Shown here: positions 1-8,574 of the stretch, piece after piece
Layout of the letters: each line of letters opens with the position of its first letter
Position numbering within the stretch: the stretch's first letter is position 1
Notes under the pieces: generated by a model
Seen by the model: the letters and a program-made list of their open reading frames with translations, nothing else
Told to the model about the DNA's origin: nothing
The model's database searches: none
Made by a program: the position numbers and the translations under genes
Origin: JAMXLO01 sp964427005
GTDB taxonomy: Bacteria > Pseudomonadota > Alphaproteobacteria > Acetobacterales > Acetobacteraceae
Reading direction: 5' to 3'
NCBI GenBank assembly: GCA_964427005.1
Contig: CAYRTL010000003.1
Location: 1-64,000 of the forward strand
Length of the DNA stretch: 64,000 bases

Positions 1-30
1 TGGATGGCGGGGCCAAGCCCCGCCATGACG
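1..30. repeat. REP-like palindrome
   Basis: A perfect 10-bp inverted repeat (4-13 and 17-26) encloses a CAA loop. Its outer sequence resembles the short GC-rich intergenic palindromes common in alphaproteobacterial genomes. It could also act as a transcription terminator for a gene left of the window, although no T tract follows. Only one copy is seen here, so its repeat status is inferred. Confidence 0.5.
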
Positions 31-149
31 TGAAACAACCGCCACGAGTCATGATCAACGGGGCTTGGTATTCGTCACTGTGAACCAGTTCATACCTGAT
101 CTGCTGCCTGATGTCGGAGAACTTCGGCAGCAGGGAAGGAGAACAGCCA

Positions 150-350
150 ATGAGCGAAGCACGAACTGTTTGGGGGACACGTGAGACTCGCGCTGTTTCC
201 GCAGCGACCCGCGAAGGAATCGGCGTTCTGCTGGCGATATGCCTCTTCGCGGGCATCACAGTGGGCGAAGTCCTGTTCCTGAACTTCGTCGCCGGTCCAG
301 ACAGCGTGAACGTGCTCAGCGCGGCTGACGGCGTTCCTGTGGCGGAGTGA
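150..350 (+). CDS. Small single-span membrane protein
   Basis: A 66-residue protein of unknown function. The ATG at 150 is chosen over the upstream ATG at 111 because AAGGAG lies at 136-141, at good spacing. Residues about 25-46 form one hydrophobic segment (LLAICLFAG...VLFLNF); the N-terminus is polar and arginine-bearing. It converges with the CydDC-like gene, with only 5 bases between the two stops. I recognise no family. It is probably a real inner-membrane peptide, but coding is supported only by the ribosome site and composition. Confidence 0.5.
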   Translation: MSEARTVWGTRETRAVSAATREGIGVLLAICLFAGITVGEVLFLNFVAGPDSVNVLSAADGVPVAE

Positions 351-355
351 ACGGG

Positions 356-3300
356 TCAGTTCGCTGCCTGCCGGTCCGCCACGCCCGCCATCTGGTGCTC
401 GACAAGCCGTGCATAGAAGCCGCGCCGGGCGGAGAGTTCGGCATGAGTGCCTGTCTCAATCACCCGGCCGGCGTTCAATACCAGGATCATGTCAGCGGCC
501 TGGATCGTCGACAGACGGTGCGCGACCACGATCGTCGTGCGGTTGACCATCAGCGCATCGAGCGCGGACCGCACAAGCTGCTCACTGATCGTGTCGAGAT
601 GCGAGGTCGCTTCGTCCAGGACGAGGATCGGCGCGTCCTTCAGGAACGCTCGGGCAATCGCGATCCGCTGACGCTGGCCGCCGGATAACTGAACACCCCG
701 CTCGCCCACGCGCGTTCGCAGACCATCCGGCAGGCCCGCGACAAAATCAGCCAGCGCCGCCTGGTGTAGAGCGGTCTCGATTTCCTCATGCGTGGCGTCC
801 GGCTTGGCGAGCCGGACATTCGCCTCGAGCGTATTGTTGAATAAATAAGTGTCCTGCGCGACGAGCGCGATACGACTGCGCAGCCCATCGAGCGTCAGTT
901 CGCGCAAATCGACACCGTCCAGCTTGATCGCGCCTTGCTCCGGATCCCAGAAGCGCAGCAACAGATTGGCTATCGTCGTCTTGCCGGCGCCAGACGGTCC
1001 GACGAGTGCCACAGTTGTGCCTGCCGGCACCTCGAAATCGACGCCGGCAAGCGCAGGGCGCGTGCGGCCTGGGTAGGTGAAGCGTACGTCATCGAATTGG
1101 ACCGTGGAGCCGCCTCGCGGGGCAGCGGGAACGCGCGGGCCGTCGGTGATCACCACCGGCTCGGAATGCACCACATGCAACCGGCGCGTCGATGCAATCG
1201 TGTCCGCAAGCTGCCGGCCTACCTGGGCGATCTCGGAAACCGGGAGGAACGCGGCGATTGACACCAGCACCAGCAAGGGCAGCAGTGTTGGCTCGATCCA
1301 TCCATTGAGGACCAGTGGCGCGCCAACCGCCGCGACCGCCAGGCCGCCGAGACCGGTCGCGACTTCAAGACCCGCGGTCTGCCGCGTCAGATCATGCAGC
1401 AGTGCCAGTCGCATCGCCTGGTAGCGGCGCACATACGCCATGAACTCATCGCGNNNNNNNNNNNNNNNNNNNNNNNNNNNNNNNNNNNNNNNNNNNNNNN
1501 NNNNNNNNNNNNNNNNNNNNNNNNNNNNNNNNNNNNNNNNNNNNNNNNNNNNNGCAGTGCCAGTCGCATCGCCTGGTAGCGGCGCACATACGCCATGAAC
1601 TCATCGCGGCGTCGGGTCGTGGCGTCGAACGCCATCAACTCCGCGAGTCCTTGTATGGTCTCGGTTGCGTGTGCCCCAAGCTCGCCCAGCGATCGGCGCG
1701 CGGTAGAGGCAAGACCGTCGATGCGCCGCCGGCCGAGTACGGGTGAGCCTGCAGCGTAAGCGAGGAACGGCAGCAGCGCGAGCGCCAGCGGCCAGGCGAT
1801 CACCGCGAGCGTCACCAGCACCGCACCTGGAATCAGTACTGCCACAAAGGCGGGCGCGACCGTATGGGCATAGAAATACTCAATGGTCTCGACGTCCTGA
1901 GTTGCCAGCGCGACCAGATCGCCAGACCGCCGCTTGAGCAGATATGCCGGCGCCAATGAATCAAGCTTGCGGTAGAGATCAACGCGCATGACCGCCAGCA
2001 GGCGATAGGCCATGTCGTGCGCCAAAAACGATTCCAGCCAGTGCAACACGCCAGCAACCGGTGCAGCAGCCAAGAGTAACATGACCAGCAATAATGTGGG
2101 TGCATTGGCTCGTACCGCGGCGATGATCAGCGCGCCCAACACACCTACGCCGATGAACGCAACGACACGGCCGATACCGCAGGACACGGTGACGGCAAGC
2201 TGTCGCCGCCATGGACGGATGAAAGCAAGCAGGGTGCGAATTGTGGCCGGCCAGCCGACGGCAGCGGCATCCTGAGCGAGCTCGCGCACAAGCATGCCGG
2301 TCTCTCCCGGCGGCGCATCAGGCACCGGCATGTCGGCGAACGGCAATGGCTCGACGGCATCTTTGCGCCCTGTGAGCTGCGGACCCATCAGATCGCGATA
2401 GGGTCCCTCGCGCGCGATCAGTTCGGCGTGGCTGCCATTCTGCGCTACCGCACCATCCTGCAACACCAGGATACGATCGGCGTTGATCACGCTGGACAGC
2501 CGATGCGCGAGGATCAGCGTCGTGCGGCCGACCATCAGCCGATCCAACGCTTGCTGGATGACCGCTTCGTTCTCGGCGTCCACCGATGACAGTGCTTCGT
2601 CCAGCACAAGGATTGGCGCGTCGCGCAGCAGGGCGCGCGCAATGGCTATGCGCTGGCGCTGGCCGCCCGAGAGGTGCGCGCCACGCTCGCCGATGACGGT
2701 CTGGTAGCCATCCGGCAATGCCTCGATGAAGTCATGCGCATTGGCGGCGCGGGCAGCAGCGACAAGCTCCCCTTCGCTGGCATCGGGACAGCCAAGGCGG
2801 AGGTTCTCTTCGATAGTGCCGTGGAACAGGTAAGTATCCTGGGCGACTACGGCGATCATTCGCCGCACTGCATTGGGATCGAGCGTCCTCAGGTCCTGCC
2901 CCCCGATGCTTACCGTGCCGCTCTGTGGGTCATGCAGGCGTAACAGCAAACGTACGATGGTGGATTTGCCGGAGCCGCTTGGCCCCACGACCCCGACGCG
3001 CTCGCCCACGGCAATGCTGAAGGACAGCCCCTGGTGGGCGGCGCGCCTTCCGCCTGGGTAGGCGAAGCGGACGGATTCGAAGGCAATGCTGGGGGAAAGT
3101 GCTGCACCCCCTTTCCAACCCTCCCCCGCTTCGCGGGAGAGGGGGGCGTCGGGTGCTGTCAGCGGCTCATCCAGCAGCGCATTGATGCCGGCTGCCGCCG
3201 CCTGTCCGGTCAGGCCCTGGTGTAGTACGGTCCGGAGATCGCGTAGTGGCCGGAATATCTCCGTGCCTGCCATCAAGACGATGAGCAACGCCTCCAGGCT

Positions 3301-4110
3301 CATCTCCCCGTATCGGACGCGATGCGCGCCCAGTGCCAGCGCCGCGGCGGCGCCGAAGGCACAGCCAAGGTCCGTGATGCCGCGCGTGAGGATGCTCGTG
3401 CCAAGTACAAGGAACGTACTGTCCGACAGTGCGCGTGCCTTCTCCGCCAACATCCGGCCATAGCTGCCGCTCTGACCGAACGCCTTCAGCGTCGGCAGGC
3501 CCTGTACAGCGTCCAGGAACTCCTCGCCGAACGACTTGAACGCGAGTTGCCTCTCGCGGGAGGCCTTGCCAGTACGCTTGTGCACGACGGAAGGCGCGAC
3601 CAGGGTGAACAGCGCGGCGGAGAGCATCACCCCGGCGACCGGCACGTCCCAGAACGCCATGAAGGCGAAGATGGCCACCGGCGCGCAGACAGCGATCGAT
3701 ACCTGCGGCAGATACTGCCCGAAGAAGGTCTGCAGTTGCTCGACCCCATCGATGATGGACAGCATGACGCCGCCGGTACGCTCCGCCCCAAACCATGCCG
3801 GCCCGAGGGCGACGATTTTGTCGTACAGCCGCCCACGCAGCGTCTCCTGTACGCGCGCGGCGGTGCGATGCGCGATCATCGTGCGCAGATGGTCGAGCCA
3901 GGACCGCAGCAGAATAGTGCCGAGCGCCGCCGCCAGTGGCGGCAACAACTGGCTCGCTGGCTCCGCGCGGAACAGGCGGGCCAGGAACTGGCCGAGAAAC
4001 GCGAACCGGGCAATGCCGACAGCAAGCGCCAGCAGGCCGAGCAGGACGCCCAAGGTGATCCGCCCGCGCAGCCCACTCGTCATCCGCCATAGTCTCAGAT
4101 CGAAGTGCAC
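356..4110 (-). CDS. Fused CydDC-like ABC exporter (TMD-NBD-TMD-NBD), split by an assembly gap
   Basis: A full ABC exporter in one chain: membrane domain (about residues 15-310), ATPase (Walker A GPSGSGKST near 376, LSGGQRQR, ILVLDEALSS), a second membrane domain (about 640-910) and a second ATPase (Walker A GPSGAGKTT near 987, LSGGQRQR, ILVLDEATS). The family resembles CydD/CydC, which export cysteine and glutathione to the periplasm and are needed for cytochrome bd assembly; here both halves are fused. The GTG at 4110 is chosen because GGAGG sits six bases upstream; an ATG at 4083 is the alternative. The frame shifts across the 100-N gap at 1454-1553, but the 55 bases on each side are identical. 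Merging them removes 155 bases and gives one 1199-aa frame. cydAB lie 29 kb away. Linker residues 321-337 come from a palindromic insert. Substrate assignment is by family only. Confidence 0.85.
1399..1608. repeat. 55-bp identical contig ends flanking the gap
   Basis: Bases 1399-1453 and 1554-1608 are identical and lie directly on either side of the run of N. This is the pattern of two contig ends that overlap but were not merged. Collapsing the copies restores the reading frame of the ABC exporter, so I read it as an assembly artefact and not a biological duplication. Confidence 0.9.
1454..1553. other. Assembly gap (100 N)
   Basis: Exactly 100 N bases, the default placeholder for a gap of unknown size. 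The identical flanks suggest that the true gap length is negative (an overlap of 55 bases). Confidence 0.99.
3100..3152 (-). repeat. In-frame palindromic repeat element inside the ABC exporter gene
   Basis: A GC-rich palindrome (core CCCGC-TTC-GCGGG near 3125-3137, with the flanking CTCCC/GGGAG arms and polypyrimidine edge) lies inside the coding sequence. It encodes APLSREAGEGWKGG-like residues in the linker between the first membrane domain and its ATPase. The sequence matches my memory of a short interspersed palindrome common in alphaproteobacteria that sometimes inserts in frame. Only this copy occurs in the window. Confidence 0.6.
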
Positions 4111-4204
4111 TGAGGGCCTCCAGCGATTCGGCGCTATCCTTGGCGTTTGCGTGCCGTTGCGCAAACGGGGGATGACCTGATCTCGGAACCCAAGCGACAG
4201 ACGG

Positions 4205-4972
4205 TCAGGCGAACTGAGAAAAGTCCGGCTTCCGCTTTTCCATGAATGCCTTGAATGCCTCAGCCGCCTCGGGCGAAGCAACACGCTCGCGAAACAGCGC
4301 CAGCTCCTCCTCCATCCGGGCGTGCAGGTCGGGAGCGCCCTGGCGGATCAGCCGCTTCGTCAGCCGCACCGCCTGTGGCGGGAGTGCGGCAAGCCGGCGC
4401 GCCATCTCGCGTGCGGTTTCCATCAGGGCACTCTCGTCCACGACCCGGTTCACAAAGCCCCACTCGTGCGCCGTCGCCGCGTCCATCGGCTCGCCCAGCA
4501 GCAGCAGCGCGCTTGCGCGCTGAGTGCCGAGCAGCCGCGGGAACAGCAGGGAACTTCCCGCTTCTGGCACAAGGCCAAGGTTGGTGAACGGCATGATGAA
4601 GCGCGCCGAACGCGCCGCGACGATCAGATCGCAGTGCATCAGCATTGTAGTGCCGACGCCGATGGCCGCGCCATTCACCGCGGCGACCAGTGGCTTCTGC
4701 ATCGAGGCTATCGTTGGCAGGAAACGCGAGGCCGAACTTTGTCTGCCGCTTGCCGCGCGCGACTGGAAATCGCCGATGTCGTTGCCGGACGTGAAGGTAT
4801 CGCCGGTCCCGGTCAGCAACGCAACGCGCAGGGTCGGGTCGGCGTCCACCTGCTCGAATGCACCGGCCATTGCGTCGTACATTGCCCCCGTGAGGGCATT
4901 CTTCTTTTCCGGCCGGTTGAGCCGGATCTCCAGCACTCCGTCGGTGCGGTTGAGAACGACGCTTTCGGTCAC
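4205..4972 (-). CDS. Enoyl-CoA hydratase/isomerase family protein
   Basis: A 255-aa crotonase-fold protein of normal family length. It should act on an acyl-CoA thioester in the cytoplasm by hydration or isomerisation. The oxyanion-hole regions are visible: FTSGNDIGDF (about 60-70) and AAVNGAAIGVGTTM (about 100-113), followed by LGLVPEAGSS around the position of the usual second catalytic acid. The GTG start at 4972 lies 5 bases after the upstream stop codon, so the gene is probably cotranscribed with the coiled-coil membrane protein. The true substrate is not readable from sequence; the family also includes dehalogenases and isomerases. Confidence 0.85.
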   Translation of the reverse strand: MTESVVLNRTDGVLEIRLNRPEKKNALTGAMYDAMAGAFEQVDADPTLRVALLTGTGDTFTSGNDIGDFQSRAASGRQSSASRFLPTIASMQKPLVAAVNGAAIGVGTTMLMHCDLIVAARSARFIMPFTNLGLVPEAGSSLLFPRLLGTQRASALLLLGEPMDAATAHEWGFVNRVVDESALMETAREMARRLAALPPQAVRLTKRLIRQGAPDLHARMEEELALFRERVASPEAAEAFKAFMEKRKPDFSQFA

Positions 4973-4976
4973 AGGC

Positions 4977-5834
4977 TCATGTCTTCCCCGGCTTCTGCGC
5001 GGCTGTCTTGTTGACGCGCTGCGAAATCTGATCGCCCAGCCGCTGGATCACGGCGTCTGCCGCGACGCGCGCCTTGGCATCCTCCAGCCAGTCCGCCAGC
5101 TCCTCCTGATGCTTGCCGCTGATCATCTGCATCGTTGTCACAGCGCCTGCCAGATCGCCACCGCCGAGTTGTGCGCCGGCGTCGTTCAGAAGCTGAGGTG
5201 TGGTGTCAGGCGTCATCTGGGCAGCGGTCGCAGAGCGCTGCCACGGCAGCAGTCCTTTCACCCAGGCGATGGAAAGATATCCGCGCTCGGTCCACTGGAT
5301 GCGCAGGCTGATGTGCGAGAATTCCTGGCGCAGGCGGGCAGCCGTAGGGACGCCGGTCACCGCATAAGGCTCGATCTGATCGAGCAAAGGCTTGAGGTCG
5401 GCCTGATCCGCCGTCGTGGTGCGCACCGCCGCGAGTTCCAGCTCGAAACCACCCGGCCGGCGCAGAGCGGTGACGAGTTCAACCATTGCCAGCGTCGCGG
5501 TCCGCTCCATTGCGGCATTGGCGCGGCTGGCGGTCTCAGAGACCTGGGTCTGCAGCTTGTTGAGCTGCCCCGTCACCGTGCCAATCTGCTGTTCGAGCGT
5601 GGCCGTACGGCGGTCGAGCGCATCGAGCGCGCGAGTGTTTTCTGCCAGTTCGCTCGCCATCGGCATGTGGATATTGATGCTGGACAGCAGCGGGCCCTCC
5701 CAGAACGGCGCTGTCAGGGCCACGACGATGGCGATGATGGCGAGCGTCCGGGCCGAACTCTTTTCCGGCGCGGCCGAATTTGCCTGATAGTCGTGGGCAG
5801 ACTGAGTGTTGTCCGGTGGCTGGTTCTGGTCCAC
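4977..5834 (-). CDS. Mitofilin-like (COG4223-like) coiled-coil membrane protein
   Basis: A 285-aa protein with a proline/glutamine-rich cytoplasmic start, one membrane segment (about residues 30-50, LAIIAIVVALTAPF) and then a heptad-like coiled coil (about 60-115) and a helical C-terminal domain ending in a basic tail. This is the layout of bacterial mitofilin-like proteins. The GTG at 5834 is chosen because AGGAAGGA stands just upstream; the longer frame from 5873 lacks such a site. The gene follows the ABC-permease fusion by 54 bases on the same strand. The RND-side protein at 12047-13093 has the same layout, so the two look like a paralogous pair. Family assignment is by architecture only. 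Confidence 0.6.
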   Translation of the reverse strand: MDQNQPPDNTQSAHDYQANSAAPEKSSARTLAIIAIVVALTAPFWEGPLLSSINIHMPMASELAENTRALDALDRRTATLEQQIGTVTGQLNKLQTQVSETASRANAAMERTATLAMVELVTALRRPGGFELELAAVRTTTADQADLKPLLDQIEPYAVTGVPTAARLRQEFSHISLRIQWTERGYLSIAWVKGLLPWQRSATAAQMTPDTTPQLLNDAGAQLGGGDLAGAVTTMQMISGKHQEELADWLEDAKARVAADAVIQRLGDQISQRVNKTAAQKPGKT

Positions 5835-5888
5835 GGGTGTTCCTTCCTGCGTCCACATGCGGTTGAGCCGCACTTTAGGCGGTTCATT

Positions 5889-7388
5889 TCAGTTCGTCAG
5901 TATCGAGATTCCGGCATGGACGATCAGCGTCAGAATTACCCCGATGACGATGGCATTGGCGACGGAGCGGTTGACCGCCTGACTCGATGTTTTCGGGCCG
6001 AGAGCGATCAGGATGGAGGCGCCTCCTGCCAGGAGCGCACTGAGAGCGGCCTTCACCACCACCCAGCCCATCAAGGGCAGCGGCCAGCCATGCGCGTCCA
6101 ACACATTGCGGAAGAACTGCGCGCGGAACAGCGCGCGATACTGGGTTGGAAACTGCAGGTGCCAGGTTTCCTGCGCCGCCCAGCTTCCAAGCAGCAGCGA
6201 TAGTACAAGATAGAAGATCGAGCCCACCACCATGGTGATCAGGATCGACGCAAATACGTAGCGGCGCCCGGGTATGTTCAGATTGGCCATCGCCTGGAAC
6301 TGCGATGACATGACTCGATTCCCGACATCCGCGGCAATCACCGCGCTGTTGCGCGCGACAAACAGCAGATTGGCAATCAGCGGAATGGCAACGCGCGACT
6401 GGACCATGCCCAGCCCCACCAACGTCTCGTCGTGCAGCACGGACTTCAGAACGCCGCCGAACGAGTGATAGTTGAAGCCGAACCATACGGTTACGAAGCC
6501 GATGATGGCGGCGCCGGCTGCCATGTACATCAGCATGATCGGCGAGGCGCACAGCAGCCATAGATAACCCACTACATAGCGGGCGAACCACCAATGGTGT
6601 GAGTGGTGCCGCGGCGGCGGCCGCCACCGCGAGACCGGCGCCGTGGCGCCTCGCACCGGTTCGGCCGCTTGTTCCAGCCGCGCCTCTACCGGCCCGGCCT
6701 CTGGCGGGAGCTCAACCAGCCGCCGAGTGCGCGGGTCGATCACCACCACCCTGTCAGCCAGCGGCAGCAGCTCCTCGAAGTGGTGCACCGCGATCAACGC
6801 CGGCTTGCCCATCGTGCCGCACAGACCGCGGATCACTTCCAGCAGCCGGCGGGCCGAGGCGATGTCGAGCCCGGAGTTGGGTTCGTCGAACAGCAACACG
6901 GGCTGGTTCGCAATCACCGTCCGAGCGATCGCGAGACGCTGTCGCTGGCCGCCGCTGCACGAAGCGATGGACTGGCGCGGGTTGATGTCGGCCAGCATGG
7001 CGGCGACATCGGTTGCCGGGGCGGCGGTGCCGCGAGGCGCGTGATCCAGGGCGATACGCAGATTTTCCTGAGCGTCCAGATCATCGAACAGGGCGTAGTG
7101 TTGAAACACCACGCCGCCGACATCGGCACGCTGATGTGCCAGGTCGTATGTCTCGTCGCCGCAGGTGAGGCGGCCGGACACCTGCCACTGCCCCGGTCCT
7201 GTCCCCAGCAACCCGCCAAGCAGCAAGAGCAGAGTGGACTTGCCGCTGCCGCTGGGACCGACCAACAGAACCAATTCAGCCGGTTTGATCGAAAGCGAGC
7301 CGTCGCGCAGCAGTACCTCGCCGTCCGGGCGGACGACGGTGAGATCGCTCACCGCAAGCGACACTCCCGACTGCACAATATCGGCCAT
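5889..7388 (-). CDS. Fused ABC ATPase and MlaE-like permease
   Basis: A 499-aa fusion. Residues 1-235 are an ABC ATPase: Walker A GPSGSGKST (about 44-52), Q-loop VVFQHYALF, signature CSGGQRQR (the usual leucine is cysteine), Walker B VLLFDEPNSGLD and the switch histidine in AVHHFEE. A histidine-rich linker (HHSHHWW, near 262-268) leads to a five-helix membrane domain. Its segment ARNSAVIAADVGNR aligns by eye with the RAGSALTAEIG region of MlaE, the permease of retrograde phospholipid/sterol/toluene transporters. MlaF and MlaE are normally separate. The start overlaps the upstream stop as TGATG. No MCE (MlaD) protein lies nearby; the upstream gene product may take that place. Lipid-type substrate is an inference from MlaE similarity. 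Confidence 0.75.
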   Translation of the reverse strand: MADIVQSGVSLAVSDLTVVRPDGEVLLRDGSLSIKPAELVLLVGPSGSGKSTLLLLLGGLLGTGPGQWQVSGRLTCGDETYDLAHQRADVGGVVFQHYALFDDLDAQENLRIALDHAPRGTAAPATDVAAMLADINPRQSIASCSGGQRQRLAIARTVIANQPVLLFDEPNSGLDIASARRLLEVIRGLCGTMGKPALIAVHHFEELLPLADRVVVIDPRTRRLVELPPEAGPVEARLEQAAEPVRGATAPVSRWRPPPRHHSHHWWFARYVVGYLWLLCASPIMLMYMAAGAAIIGFVTVWFGFNYHSFGGVLKSVLHDETLVGLGMVQSRVAIPLIANLLFVARNSAVIAADVGNRVMSSQFQAMANLNIPGRRYVFASILITMVVGSIFYLVLSLLLGSWAAQETWHLQFPTQYRALFRAQFFRNVLDAHGWPLPLMGWVVVKAALSALLAGGASILIALGPKTSSQAVNRSVANAIVIGVILTLIVHAGISILTN

Positions 7389-8551
7389 CAGCCAGATGCC
7401 AGCCGCGCCAGTGGGTGCACGGCGTCGGCGTCCAAAGTCATCAGTTCGTCACGTTGTGCCGGGCTCATGAACACGACGACCCGGTCGAAGCGGCCTGAGA
7501 CCAGTGTTCGAACCACGTAGGAAGCGACTGGATTGAGGTCCGTGCTGCCATGCAAGCTGACCAGCAGACGCGGTCCAACGCGTGCCAGGTCCATCGCCCG
7601 TGAGGTGAGCAGGCCGAGATAGGAGCGGAAGCGTTCGTCGAGGACCATGTTGCTGACCAGATCGCGCAGGGCCGCATCGGTCGCCAATTCCCTTGCCATC
7701 GCATCAACCAAGACCTGGAGGAACTCCGTTGTCGGCTGCGCTTTCAGAAGCCGGGTCACGGTGCGCTCAGGCAATCCGCGCTCCTGGACCTCCTGCAATG
7801 CCGTCTGCAGCGCCTCCTCAACCGGTGCCATGTTCCATTTCGGTTCACCGAACGGATCGATCAGTTGCAGTGCGTTTGCCCGCAGCATCCGCATCGGCAC
7901 ACCGCGGAACCGGCTCTCGATGATGGGGCGAAGCTCGCGCGACGCGGTGTCGCGCAGGATGGGCTCGTAGCCGCGCAGCAGCTCCTGCCAGGCGCCGCTC
8001 TCGCGCGTGGTCTGCCAGGCTGCTTCCAGGTCGGCGCGCAGTCTTTGGACCAGACTGTCGCGATAGCCGTGGACGAATTCCGGGGATTGCAGGACCGCAA
8101 GCACCGTCTGCGGCATGGCACGCAGGAACTCGGCGGTAGCGTCGCGAAGCGACTGGCGCTCGGAGGGCGAGGCGAGCAGCCAAAGCAGCCTGGGATCGCC
8201 TGGCAACGAGACCGCTTCCGTCGCGCGGCCAAGCAGTGGGTCTAGGGGATCATAGAGGCCGATGCGGATGCTGCCGCCCTGTGCGATCGCGGCTTCGCCA
8301 AAGCGGACCGCACTGCCGTTTTCGCGCAGCACGAAGACCGGCAGACCGATCGACCGGCTCTCCTCACTGTCGCGTAGCAGGATCGATGAACCGGAAGCGG
8401 TGACATCGTGCGGCAAGGCCGACCATCCCAACGTCGCGAAAACCGCGATCATGGCGATGCTCAACGCCCACTGCCGCCGGGGGTGAAGCCTGGAGGCGCG
8501 ACCAGACGCCGCACGCGAAAGGCCGCGCCAAGCCGCGTCGGCCGAGCGCAC
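7388..8551 (-). CDS. Membrane-anchored protein of unknown function, partner of the ABC fusion
   Basis: About 387 aa: basic N-terminus, one membrane segment (WALSIAMIAVFATLGWSALP), then a large mainly helical, presumably periplasmic domain with no MCE motif that I can see. It is coupled to the ABC-MlaE-like gene by a 1-base TGATG overlap, which argues that it is a subunit or cofactor of that transporter. The start is uncertain: GTG 8551 (used), CTG 8578 overlapping the upstream TGA, and TTG 8641 (overlapping the upstream gene by 67 bases) are all in frame, and none has a good ribosome site. I do not recognise the family. Confidence 0.65.
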   Translation of the reverse strand: MRSADAAWRGLSRAASGRASRLHPRRQWALSIAMIAVFATLGWSALPHDVTASGSSILLRDSEESRSIGLPVFVLRENGSAVRFGEAAIAQGGSIRIGLYDPLDPLLGRATEAVSLPGDPRLLWLLASPSERQSLRDATAEFLRAMPQTVLAVLQSPEFVHGYRDSLVQRLRADLEAAWQTTRESGAWQELLRGYEPILRDTASRELRPIIESRFRGVPMRMLRANALQLIDPFGEPKWNMAPVEEALQTALQEVQERGLPERTVTRLLKAQPTTEFLQVLVDAMARELATDAALRDLVSNMVLDERFRSYLGLLTSRAMDLARVGPRLLVSLHGSTDLNPVASYVVRTLVSGRFDRVVVFMSPAQRDELMTLDADAVHPLARLASG

Positions 8552-8574
8552 GATACTGGTGCCGGGATTGCTGA

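Noticed and set aside
1454..1553. A real frameshift or pseudogene in the ABC exporter
   Set aside because: The frame break is explained exactly by the unmerged 55-base overlap at the N run.
4524..6203. A 559-codon plus-strand frame over the enoyl-CoA hydratase and coiled-coil genes
   Set aside because: Antisense to well-supported genes with ribosome sites; low-complexity translation.
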